A DNA stretch of 64,000 bases. It comes from Litomosoides sigmodontis (taxonomy: Eukaryota; Nematoda; Chromadorea; Rhabditida; Onchocercidae). Positions 1 through 11,830 of this stretch are shown here, in pieces. Both the position numbers and the translations under genes were made by a program. The notes below the pieces were generated by a model. The model saw nothing but the letters and a program-made list of their open reading frames with translations, did not search any database and had not been told where the DNA came from. Within the stretch, counting starts at the first letter, position 1, and the number at the start of each line of letters is the position of its first letter. The DNA lies in NCBI GenBank assembly GCA_963070105.1, contig OY718805.1:2440001-2504000 (forward strand), given 5' to 3'.

Positions 1-1720
1 TTTTTTTTATTGATGTTAGCATATTTATTTATCAAGTGTTACACTTTCAAAAAGCTACGCAAGTTCAAATTTGAAATTTTAAGCTGAAGGTTAATTTTTT
101 GAATAAATTGTGATCATTGTCGATTTCAAGATAGCAATATTTCTCTTTACTCTCTTAAAGTTTTCCCATCTATCGATTGGAAATAATTTTCTCTTTCAAT
201 TGATTGCTTGAATGATAATTTTGCAAATTACAAATATCAAAATACTAATGGATATTAGAAGGTAAATCGGTATATTTAAAATACATCGCAATTACGGTGA
301 TCGGAAAAAAAAGCGAATGTTCTGGGAAGATAAATTTAATTGAATAATAATTGCTAAATAATTTTTGTCAAGACGGACTAACAAATGTGAATTATTGTAA
401 CCTAATTTTGAGAAACATCTTTTTCATTCGAAGGATTTTTTGAAAATTTGAAAACACACATCGTATTTTCATCAATTTTTCGCCACCAAATCGCAGCGTG
501 TTGACGAGCACGTGAAGAACTGTTATGTGAAGAAATTGTTACGCAGAATGCAATGAATTAAATTAGCTGAAAAGGATATGAATAAATTTGCACTGTACTG
601 ATAGAGTTTCATTCAATTTGTTTAATTTCATTGGAAGGTGGCAAAAAGGATGTAATTTTAAAAAGCATTTATGGCTTTTGTAAAATGAGTTATTTGGATG
701 AGAAGAAGGACGGGAGATGATATTGATGCTTGGACAGGCAAATAATTCTACCTAAATTAATTATCATCCGCTTAACACTTGACCGTTTTCAACTTCGAAA
801 TTCTTTTAGTCAATTTTTTTTTTGGCTCAACGATTGCTCGTTTTGTTGTTAAGCCTAAATTTGTCGAATTAAAAAAACTCAATTTGTCAGTGATTTCTGG
901 CAGAGTGGAATTTGTTGTTTGCAATTGTAAGTGAGCGGTCATGCGAATGAGAATTGAAAATTAATTTGTTATTGAAGATTTTTCAATTTTGTAGACTAAA
1001 AAATCACCATTTTTTTTTGCATGCATACATATTTATTCAGCAAAGGTATTCTCCTCTTTTCCTCCCTCACCCACTCTCTTTCCTTCTTAGTGAAATCATT
1101 TTAAAAAAAAAATACGAACGAATTAAAAGTTTAAAGTCAGTGGAGAGCTGCAACGTGACGTTTGAAATGTTCGAAAGGCATTTTCTGATGTATGCTTTTT
1201 TTTTGTAAGATTTTTTTTGAATTTCTTTCTTTTCGAGTCTGTTTTTCGGTAAATGTAACAGTTTCATACTTTACAGTTTCAATTAAACTTAGGAAATTGG
1301 ATAGGTCGGATTGATGACGCAAGCAATGATGACTGCCAAGAATGAAATTAATTATTCAGAAAAATGACTGATATTCAGAGAACCATTTCCGTCATTCATT
1401 TGCATTGTAATTCGATTTTAGAATTTATTAATAATTAGGACATGCTAGTAGACGGAAGGAGTGTAAGCTTTGAGAAATGTGCGATTTAGGTTAGACAAAT
1501 CAATGATCGACACTGTTCGATCATTGCATCAATAATTTCGATCGTTGTCAACCATCCTTAAGCGCTTTCCTTTCCATTTCCTGAAGTTCACGAAATTTAC
1601 AAATTAAACTTTCAATGCATTAGCAAAATTATCAATTGTTCATTGTTTGCGCTTTGAAGTGAAAAACTTCTTAAATCTGGTAAATTTAAAATCTTTAGAA
1701 GTGAAAATAATTTTGGCACA
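1..1720. other. Intergenic, no gene seen; 5' flank of collagen gene
   Basis: This AT-rich stretch has only short frames rich in Leu, Phe and Lys that look like chance openings on both strands. I see no splice-linked coding signal. Its right end is the upstream region of the collagen gene. A good 3' splice acceptor (AATCTTTAG) ends at 1698, 22 bases before the collagen ATG, and could accept a spliced leader or end a 5' non-coding intron. Confidence 0.5.
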
Positions 1721-3812
1721 ATGAAAGGAGGATACTTTTGGACTTCTGTTGCTCCATCAATTGCCACTGTTTTGGCGATGATCGGATCGTTGATCGCTTG
1801 TATGGCATTGTTTAAGGATATCAATGACTTATACAATGAAATAATCAACGATATGGACGAATTTAAGGTAATGACAAATTTAATTTTCGAAAAAAAATTT
1901 AATTCCCTCTTTAATGTGCGCATATTTTAGGTAAAATTAGCTAATTACTTTTTATTAAATGCTGTAACATTCTTTTACACAGTCAGAGAAATACGCATAT
2001 TTCTGCAATTTCAACACGTTATAATTGCAACAGTAATTTCGATAAAAGTTAAATTTTTTTTTTCGCTACTAAAAGATACCTTCGATTACTGAAAGAAATC
2101 ATTTGTAATCGATTTACACAAATATTTTATAATCGATTTACACAAATATGCACTGAATATTTCATTGGTTGAGAAACAGTAATTTGAGCACATTTTAGGC
2201 GATGGCGAATCGTTCGTGGTCAGAGATGATGAAGTACGGTGTGATGAGGAATCAACCATACAGCAAGGATAGTACCACAAAACTATCCTTATCGCAATTG
2301 CTAGCATCAAAACGAATTCGTCGACAAGCAGATAGTAATTATGACTTTCAGACACCGTGCGGTAAGAGAGTTGCTAAAATTCAAATTTAGATTTGAAACT
2401 TCCTTACTCGTCCTATTTAGAAGTAGTGAATGATAAGCTGTTTTGTTTATGGTCAACTTCTATTGCAGCATGTGAGTCACAATTAAATATTTGTCCACCT
2501 GGTCCACAAGGTCTAGCTGGTACACCTGGTTTTCCAGGAAGTAAGTTTATTCGTTGATCAATGATTAACGTTGTACTACGAGGCAATTTACAAGTTACGT
2601 CACTTTGTCACTAACTAAATTTAATGCCAAAATTAATGTAGAGGAATATGAAATTAAGATTTCAAAAAGATTACGAAATTTGAGAGGAATTTCTTTGCTT
2701 TTTTTTTGTTTAATTCAGCATACTGTAACTCTTTTTATTGTGCTGAAATCCGAAGGCTTAAGAACACCTGTTGGCAAAATTTGATATCATCTGGAAATAT
2801 GAAATTGAAAAGTGTTGAAAATAGCGGTGATGATCATTATAATTATAGCTGCTGGAGAACCAGGTGTACTGGGTAGGCCGGGACTGAACGGTACAGCAAT
2901 TTGGTATAAATGGGAGATGGGTGAAAGTGGGACACGTATTGCATGTCTCGCAGGACCACCAGGGCTACCTGGTGAACAAGGACCAATTGGTGCAGAAGGA
3001 CCACCAGGTCAACCTGGCTTGGATGGAGATGTAGCAATGCCCGGACCACAAGGTGGAAGAGGGGAAATGGGCGAGCAAGGTCCACCTGGTAAATTTTGCG
3101 CATTCGTCAAACATGCAACTATTGTTTTAAGCAGTAACAGAGCTTTTTATTTTGCTCTTTATTGAAGTTACTATCGAAATATTCAGGTGAACCTGGACTA
3201 GTTGGACTACCTGGACAATCAGCATTAGTAATAATCGGTAGACCAGGATCAAAAGGATTACCCGGAGCTGCGGGTGCAATAGGTTTGCAAGGGGAAAATG
3301 GCGAGTCGGGACCGAGAGGAAATGTAGGCGAGGCAGGAAGGCCAGGTCTTCCTGGCATATTAGGCTGTTCGGGCGAATATGGACCACAAGGAGAGGTCTG
3401 TCTATGATTACTTCGCGCAATTCATCGCTCTAACAATTTTTGCTTCGAAATTGAAAGAAGAAAATTTCTGATGCAAAAGAAAAAAAGTGATCAGAGTGAA
3501 TCATTGATTATCATTGTTGTTTACTTGTAATTAATTAACTATTTTTAGATTGGTCGGCAAGGAGTGCCAGGAAATGATGCGTTGTACTGTTCATGTCCTT
3601 CGCGTACCTCATATGCGTACAGTCAACGGGTCAAACCGTTAGCAAAATTTTACGGTTTTGAAGAAACACAACAACGAAATGTGCCGAACGAACAAACATA
3701 CAGAAAACTACGCCGAACCGGGAATCCACCCGGTCGCACCAACAATGTTCGATATAGGAAACTGAGACGAAAAGCAAATTTCCGGAAGGAGAACAGATTG
3801 AAAATGAGTTAA
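1721..3812 (+). CDS. Cuticle collagen, 7 exons, 343 aa
   Basis: Structural protein of the nematode exoskeleton. Exons: 1721-1867, 2199-2361, 2469-2540, 2849-2890, 2954-3088, 3187-3395, 3549-3812; all phases agree. The N-terminus has a membrane-anchor/signal helix (residues about 8-32). A furin-type site, KRIRR, near residue 93 precedes the collagen part, as in collagens processed by BLI-4. Cysteines (QTPC, ACES, NICPPG) flank the first Gly-X-Y block. Gly-X-Y repeats run through exons 3-7 with an interruption near QSALVII. The cysteine knot YCSCPSR follows the last Gly-X-Y triplet, as in SQT/ROL/DPY-type collagens. After the knot comes a basic tail of about 68 residues, much longer than the short tail usual in this family, carrying YRKLRR twice. 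Which col/dpy/sqt ortholog this is cannot be told from sequence alone. Confidence 0.9.
2106..2149. repeat. Short tandem duplication in collagen intron 1
   Basis: The 20-base word TAATCGATTTACACAAATAT occurs at 2106-2125 and again, identical, at 2130-2149. It lies in the first collagen intron, about 50 bases before the exon 2 acceptor. Confidence 0.85.
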
Positions 3813-6800
3813 ATTAGCAAAATTTCAACTAATCCATTGTTCCACCAATAAATTAACGAATATTTTCAAATTAAATGAATGAATTTTATTTAGTAAATTG
3901 AAATTTAAAATTTTCTGACTTCAAGCTTTGATAAGATGTTTATTGTGCTATTAGTGGTATTTCCGAGTGCTGAAATATTTTCGAATATACAATATTTAGT
4001 TGAAATATCCTTATTACCACTTGATTCTTAGCCTCATTCTTAGCTTCGCATACTTCCAAATAAATTCAAATAGGTGAATGTGGAAGAAACTAACTGGCGC
4101 AAATATCACTCATAAATTAATACCGATTTTTATTTCCCTCACTTCAATATGACATGAAGAATGATGAAGTAGACACATCTTTCTAGAAGTATTTCAAAAA
4201 TGATCGAAAATTCAATCATGTTGCTGCGGATGTGATCGAAAGCATTTTTCATAAATCACAAAAGAATGAATAAATCAATCATTTACACCAAGCTTACATA
4301 ATTCAGGAATAACTAATAACTTTCTTTCAAATTTCACATTTTTAAAAATATTCTTTAAATAGAAATTTACATTTTTGCGTACCCAATTATTCATTCCCTT
4401 TTCAATTACATATAAATGCATACTGAAATAAAAATAGTTAATCATAGTTAGTCGATTGTCGCTAATTGCGCATTTTATAAAAAGGTCAATTAACGCTAGG
4501 TACGAGTTAGAAATGACCAGTTACGAAAGTACAGAGGATCGATTTGGTAAAACGTGCGTACTTCACGTATGCGTAATTCATTGTTTTTGTTTCTAAAAAA
4601 ATACTAATGGTCACTTGCCACTAGCTAACCTATATATCATCGAACACTTGCCACACGTTAAATTAAATCTTACAGGGAAGTAACGACAGTATTTTTCAAA
4701 AAATTAGGTGAAAAATTACGAAATTATCAGCGATATAAGAAACCGGTGCAACTTTCCGAATCGTCGAGCGTTCATTCATGCTCACTTGATTTGGTAGACA
4801 CTCACTTCTTCAAACTGAAAGCAAAATTCGATACTGAATGAAATGTGAAATTCAATTGAATTCCTAGCATCAACGATTTGCGATAAAACGTTTCGTGCTT
4901 TCGTCGCCCGTTATTCGCAATTTTAACTTACACATTACGTTTATAACCACGTTTTCTTTTTTCTGAAAATTATGAGGCATGAAAAAGTGTGTGATAAATT
5001 TGCATATTTAGCATAGTAATGTGAAAGTTTCCGAGGAAGCAATTACATCAGATAAATTGCAAAGCGATGAAAAAGATTACGCTGAGCAGATTGTCGAAAT
5101 GAAATCAAGAGGTGGAGAGGGAAAGCAACAAATTGAGAAGGATAAAAGGAGAAAGAAGAGAGAAATGAAAGAGAGATCGGAAGAGAGGAAAAAAGTTTGA
5201 CAATTCTTAACTCAATCTAAATTAAATTTAATTGAATGAATAATCAATAATTTGATTTGCATTCTCAGGCAAAAGCATGCAGTAAGTGGGAAGATGAAGA
5301 GAAGAAAAAAATGTAAGCTTTCATCCTACCATTTCACTTACACTCTTCCTGCCCCATTCTTCCTCCACCAGTAAGTGTGAAGTTGTGAGGAGCGGTTTTT
5401 CAATCCTATTTTTCAAATACATACTTTTCTGAAATTAAGTGCTACGAGCCTTTTATTGCATACGCTTAAGAAATTTGGTGAATGTATCTTCTAACGGTCT
5501 TTTCATTTCTCATTTTATTTGAAACCCTTCGAATATTAAATAGCTGCAAGGACTATATTAGGTCTGAACTGAAACAGAACGAAGTAAATTTTGAGCTCGG
5601 CTGGTTTCAAATTTACCTTTTACCATACCTGTTTCATTAAATATTAGAGGGAAAAATATCCCACCGTACATGCCTTCGGTGTTGTTAAAACTTCAGGAGC
5701 AATAAGCACAACTTCTTTAAATTTAGAGTGAAGCCATCTGTCCACCTTCCCAATCCGAAATCAGTAAAGCTTCGAAATCATTTGCAGGTAATTTTGTATT
5801 CCAATCATCTCATGCCTAATTTGAAATAACACAAATAACATTATTGAGTTAAACATTTTTGATGATCGAATTTTGCTTCAAATCCAAACATTGAAATGAT
5901 CGATACGATCGATATAAGCAAGAAACGGTCTTTGGATGGAAAAAATTTCCGAACAAAAATTTTATAATCTAAAATTACCGCTTCACTTATATTAACTATT
6001 CAGCGTTGCAAATGCATACAATATGTTCTATTGAATGAATAATTTAAATCCTATCCATTAGCAATTAAAAAGTGAATAACAAACATTTCATTAAATTTAT
6101 CAAAATTAAACTTGCAATACTTCAAGCATTAAATTTTCAAAAATGTTTGTAATGATTGTAAAGATATTTCCAACCGATAAAGATAATCTGATCGGTTTAC
6201 AAATTTATCATGCTTTATTTGAATAATTAAACATCGTCCTGCTAATATGACGAAAGGAAAATGCAGTTGACAGCAGTGATATCGTACATTCGAGAGAGAA
6301 ATGTGAATAAGGAATTGAGATGATTTACGTCATAAAAATTTAAAAATATGAATTAGTAAGATAATTCATAATTTTAATTGCTGATGAATTTGAGGAGAGC
6401 CAAGAATCAGAAAAAGAAGCAAGCACTATTATAACTCTTTCACGCTCGAAGACACCGGAAAGAGGTGTAGAATTAGCCGATAAGTGTGATGAAGACACAG
6501 AAATCGCTTTCAATCTTGGCAACAATAATACATTGTCAATTTTAAAATCAAAAAATGATCCGGTTCGTTTCTATTTTTTAAAATTTCCTCCATTCCGGAC
6601 AACTGGCTTATAGAGTGATTCACTTCGAAAGAAAATATGTGGAAAAAACGACATGGCAAAGCGTACAAAGTAAATTGTTAGAGAAATCTTAGAACAACTG
6701 TTAACCTATGTTTTCATTAAAATCAATTTTCGCTTGTAGTCATTTTTGCACTCTGAAAATGCTAAATTTAATTCCTCATAGTCCGTCTATGTGTATGTTG

Positions 6801-7652
6801 TTAAAATTTTAAAAGAAAAAAATTAAATTTCAACTTCAGCATGCGATCGTTTATGATTTGCAAAATTCAAATGGCTGTAGAATACACCTGGAAAGAATGG
6901 CTAATCGAGCGATGTTACTAACAGTTGACAGCACCGGCAAACGTCTTTACATAAGTTGCGATTTTTGAAAAAACAAACAAACAAATACGTTCAACTTTAA
7001 AGGATTAATAAACTTTTTTTCGATGTTACGCATAAATTTCGCCTGTCCTTTCATTCAAATGACACTACAAAGGAGTTGTAGTGTTCAAGTTCAAGAACTT
7101 CATTTCAAATGCTCCGTTCTTAAAAATTTTTTCTTTGAAATAAATTTTACTGCAAGCATTACACTGCAATTTTGAAAAGACAATCAAAAATAGCAATAAT
7201 GAAATAAAACTGTTCATTATCAGTAAACGTATGATGACACCGAATGTTTCTTATCAAAAATTATTATGAGAAATGATAGCAAATTATTATCTATAAACAT
7301 CAACAAAATGTAGTATTTATTATTTACGTCTAAATTCTTAAATTTTTTGAACTTTGTTAGGGTCTAAGAACACCAAAATGAGTTCATTAAACTTGTTGCA
7401 AATACCACTTCCAGTTTAATCTACGCACTGGCGTTACCAATTCAAAGAAAGCATTGTAAATTGATACTTTCAGAATGATAGATAGAATAAAAACTGAACA
7501 CAGTGGACTTAGCAGTTTGCAACAAATCATTTCGAGTTAGACAAATTCCAGCTTTTTTTGCTGATTGATCTATTTTTAAATTATTCGACTTCAGTAACAC
7601 AAAAGAATTGAAAAAAAAAACGTTCAAGATATAAAACTCATTAATGAAACAA
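3813..7652. other. Intergenic, no confident gene
   Basis: The 3.8 kb between the 3' end of the collagen gene and the 3' end of the YIPF1 gene (convergent genes) is AT-rich. A possible polyadenylation signal for the collagen, AATAAA, lies at about 3847. The only coding-like stretch is an open + strand frame at about 6365-6615. It is acidic and polar, has no start codon, and reaches a plausible donor at 6565/6566 (GATCCG before GTTCGT). I could not attach it to any gene. Confidence 0.4.
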
Positions 7653-9960
7653 TTATTTCTTGGCGTTAATTAGTTTCGCATTTTCTACAACAGTGTTATT
7701 TTCCTTTACGTTAGTATTTTTGCTTTCTTTCGACTTCTTCATTTTCGATTGTTGCTCTTCTGCTTCACTTGGCGATACTAAATTATTAACCATGGAATTA
7801 ATTTCCAGTCGTGCATGTGAATGCTCAATATTTTGGACTTGACTATGCAACAGGTGGAAACTATCGGTATCAAGCTGGCTTGGCAAAGATGCATCGAAAT
7901 AATAGTTTTTAAAGCCAACTGCAACCAGTGAATGTAACAGCAAAACACTAAATATCGTCCCCAAAGCGATCTGGAAAAAACTGAAGTGTTACTGACTAGG
8001 TGTGGAATCAAAAAAATTTATATAGGATATATGAGTTGAAAATTTACTTCTCGCCTATCATATAAGCATTTAATGGAGTCCTATTGCGGGTCATGAATTA
8101 TAAGACCACTGGACTTTCAGTGTATTACTATATTATTTTAATTTCGTAATGAAAAATAGCTTCACGATAAAAGCAGTCATACCACACCAAGCATCCATCT
8201 ATCCTATACTTCTAGATTGGATAAAGCATCTTCACAATATCGTACATTACATTTGAACTAGATTACTCACTTGACAATGGATAGACAAGATACTGAACAA
8301 GTAAATAAAAAAATGTCTTCCAAATTTTCTGAACCCGAATTACAAGTAACATGAGTTGCTGAATAATTACTTCTAACCAAAAAAAGCTTTTTAAAGCAAA
8401 CACTTTGCTTACTGCTTTATTATGATCGTTTTTAACTGCAGGCCATATGCTGCTTACAAGTACTGACCCACTTAGTGCAACTGAGACAAATATAAGAAAC
8501 CAACGAAACCACTGTGCTTGTAAAACCCAGAGAATCTGAAAGGTATCAACATGTGAAATAACCAGTCTGAAGGAGTCAAATCATCATGGGAAAAAGTGAC
8601 CGTGGTATACGAAAATCGGTTAAAATTTAAAAGTTTAAAACCGATTTTAAATAAGAAACGAAGTATAAAAAATATCCAAACTAATTGTTTAATCGATTTT
8701 CTTGCAGCTTTATCAGAAATTCTACACTTTTACAAACATCAAAGATATTTCATATGTAGATACGAACCGATACAGGAACGAAGATTGATAAACTGTAGCC
8801 ATAAGCGCAAAGTATATCCATATATGAATAGTATAAATGTGATTTCCGATACCAGAATAAAGAATAAAGAACGAATGGTACTAATACGATATAGCAAAAT
8901 ATAACTGTTGAAGCAGCAGTAACTAGAATTAAAAAAATATCGACAAGATTAAACAATCAGTAATTGTGGTAGAATGCCTCGAGCTTTAACGTGGCAATAA
9001 AATGTCCGAGGTTCTCACCTAATCTGAAATCACTTCCATACTGGTAACTTGTACTAGCTCCTGATGTTTGGATATATTTTGCAAGATTACCGCAAATAGC
9101 TGTCGAAAACACCAAAGTAGCCGATATCCAAAAGGGTCCTGAAAATAACTGCAAAAGTGTAGAAAAGCGTTAAAGCATTGCTCAGTTCACAAGTTTTAAA
9201 ATTTAATATACCCCATAAATCTGGACATGGTTGAATGCGATCGGCGATAAAATTAGATGGAAATCGTGGTAACATGCTGTACAAAATTCTTGACAACACC
9301 TGAAGAGAACATACTTATTTAGATATGTAATTTAAAATGGAACAAAATGCAGCGCCTTCTCCGTAGTTCTCTGCAAGATAGTTCTCTTATGAAATAGCAC
9401 AAAATTGAAAACTAAAAATCTAAACCTGATCACTATCAACATTAAAATATTGTTGGTAAAATCCGAATGAAAAAAAATTCTTTTCTGTTATACCACCTCG
9501 ATTGCTTCTTTCATCAGATGTAAACAGCTGTAAAATTAGAAAATTAGAAAAAAGTCCCAAACTTATCAATTTTCGAAATACGCTTGGATGATAAACCAAG
9601 TAGAAATTTTTAGGAAAATGGCAAGAATGCTTTCTAATAGCTATTATTTGACACTATTTCATGCAGCTCATAAATAACGAACTGAACACCACAAAAGGGT
9701 TGGGTAATATTCTGCTACTCATTTTAGAGATGGAAATAGACAACATCAATAACATCTCATAATGTTGATGGTTCGTATCACTTACATAGGACTGGTCTCC
9801 AACTTCACCGGGATTTCGTGGATCATTATTTGAATTTATGGTATTTTGTCCGAAATCTGCAACAACTCGCCTTCCATTCAATAACATTCGCATCAACGAG
9901 AGAGTATTCTTTCAAATAAATGAGAAAGAGGACCTTACCTTGAAAGCCAAAAACATTCAT
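7653..9960 (-). CDS. YIPF1: YIPF1/YIPF2-like Yip1-domain Golgi membrane protein
   Basis: Five-pass Yip1-family protein of Golgi/endosomal membranes; the family works in vesicle traffic with Rab GTPases. Exons, 5' to 3' on the minus strand: 9960-9939, 9856-9786, 9527-9426, 9299-9212, 9138-9019, 8922-8768, 8535-8413, 7970-7653. They total 999 bases (332 aa) and all phases match. The core DLWGPFWISATLVFSTAICG matches the YIPF1/2 signature (human DLYGPFWICATLVF). Before it sits FGFYQQYFNVDSDQVLSRI, like human YYQTFFDVDTYQVFDRI. Later helices contain CAYGYSLSIFVPVS, ALSGSVLVSSIWPAV and the final LLLHSLVAVGFKNYYFDAS. The tail is hydrophilic and Lys/Glu/Asn-rich. The start is set by an acceptor (GTTTCAG) 14 bases upstream of the ATG at 9960 and by a good phase-1 splice to DFGQNT. 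The first coding exon is only 22 bases. Confidence 0.9.
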
Positions 9961-11830
9961 GTTAACTGTCGTAACTGAAACTACAATTTATAGAAAACAG
10001 AAAAAATATGAATTTACTGTAAAGACTAGAACGATCACAAATGTGAATGCTCAAAATATGGAAATAAAAATTACAAAATTCCTACTCATCAGTATGGCAA
10101 TCATTATAACCATGTTTTCAAAAGAAACGATCCGCCCGTTCAGCATAACTCAGTTAATTTTACATTACAACCTCAATGTTATTAATGTAAACGTGGAAGT
10201 GAACAATGGAAAACAACCAAACCTCCAAAGAAAGCAAACGAAAAGGAAGTGAAATACTTCTACCACTGACAATGTATTAATCAACAAAAGCATAGATGAA
10301 AATATCATCCACAAAATGAGCTAAGTGACCGCAGCACTCGTACCTCCCAAAACATCCATACATTGTTATGCGGGCAAATTTGAACATTTTTTTAGATTAG
10401 TAGTTTCTCGAACTCATACATTCCCCTAATATTTTTTTGTTGCGCTTATTTTTAAGCGGTTTTAAATCTAACCTTAAACAACTTCAGTTGCTCTTCCGAT
10501 GCTCATAAAATGCTATTTCACGTATCAGTAACACTTACAAAGATGGAAATACACTTTTTCCCTCTAACCCCACATAACTGCTTTCTTTTTGCAACAAACG
10601 TGTAAGTGAAGATTCATTTCGCTTTCAGACTTCGAAAAATTGACAATGTTTGGGAAAAATTTGCATTCACAAAAGCAATTTATGATATTCTACACGTCAG
10701 CAACACTTAAAAATCATTCTTACAAAAATTTCTCTACAGTTTTATTCACACAAATTTCAAGCGTACAAATAATATGTTTCAAACAGCTACAAGGAAGTCG
10801 CATAACAGCGATAATAATAATTAACAATAATAGTAATAATTAATGATAACAAATAATGATAATAATAATAAGCGATAGGATATAGTGATCCTTTTACACA
10901 AGCGTATGGAGACCGAAAAATTAGAATCACCCTTTTCAAGACAAGTTAACGTATAGGTATGGTCGGCGTTTGGTTACACGTCAACAAATGCGAAGTCAAT
11001 GAAGTAGAGCTCTAAACATGAAAATACGTCATCACTTAGTTTCAAAAACAACTTGAAGGCAACAATGGTCCTCGTTTAAAAATGGCTCAAATATTATATT
11101 GCGACACAGTCTGCAACTACAAAAACAAAATATGAAGTGATAAAACATTAAAACACTAAGAAAAAAACTTGAACCACAAACGAAATCTAATTTCAAATTA
11201 AAAATTGGAATTAAAATTGCATCGCAATTTCGATTTTCACTACGAATTAGATCACTGTCCACAACATGTAGTAACACTAAAATTCGAAATGCAAATGAAA
11301 CTTGAGCTGTGACCACATGTACCGGGAAATATACAACGCATGGAACCGTCGTGGCTATTACAAATATATGATACGATTCTAACAGCTTTATAAAATGATA
11401 GCTCTACATTTAACAGCTGTATAAAATAACGTTGCGTAAAACAGATTCTAACAGTTGTACAAAGTAACAGTTGAATAAAATAATTTTTAAGTGTTTTTCC
11501 AATCCTATAAATTCCTAAATTTATTGCTGTCTCTTTTCTGCCATGAATAAGGGTGAAAAATCAGTAACGGAACGAAAAATCCAAAAACTAATTTTATTCA
11601 CATTCTTATCGGAAGATGGACCAAAATAACATATTGAAAACAAAAGGCTCATGTAGAAGTTTGCTAACTTATTAAATCTTCAACATGAAGCAAATGAATG
11701 TTTTACGAATTAAGAAAGAAATATCAGTCTCCTAGTTTTCACATGGGTAATTAAATCTAGCTCTTCATAATCCACGATTCTTTTCGTTAGCAATATCGAA
11801 TCCGAAGTTTTTATCGTTGACACGAGTTTT
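9961..11830. other. Intergenic, low complexity; no gene seen
   Basis: Upstream region of YIPF1 and 3' flank of ZRANB2, both on the minus strand. It contains AAT/AATAAT-rich runs (about 10800-10875) and a degenerate repeat cluster at 11375-11485. Open frames on both strands here (for example + 9959-10252 and - 11032-11316) have no family resemblance and no convincing splice partners. Confidence 0.45.
11375..11485. repeat. Degenerate direct repeats (TTAACAG-CTGTATAAAATAA type)
   Basis: Three to four imperfect copies of a unit resembling GATTCTAACAGCTTTATAAA occur at about 11375, 11409, 11444 and 11466 with 20-35 base spacing. They lie just downstream of the ZRANB2 stop, on the gene's 3' side. 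Function unknown. Confidence 0.6.

Noticed and set aside
9959..10252. 97-residue + frame antisense to the YIPF1 start
   Set aside because: Overlaps the YIPF1 first exon and leader acceptor on the other strand; Thr/Ile/Asn-rich and ends in a Gln/Lys run.
11032..11316. Minus-strand frame with a hydrophobic region between ZRANB2 and YIPF1
   Set aside because: No ATG near the start and no recognisable domain; the hydrophobic part follows from T-rich DNA.
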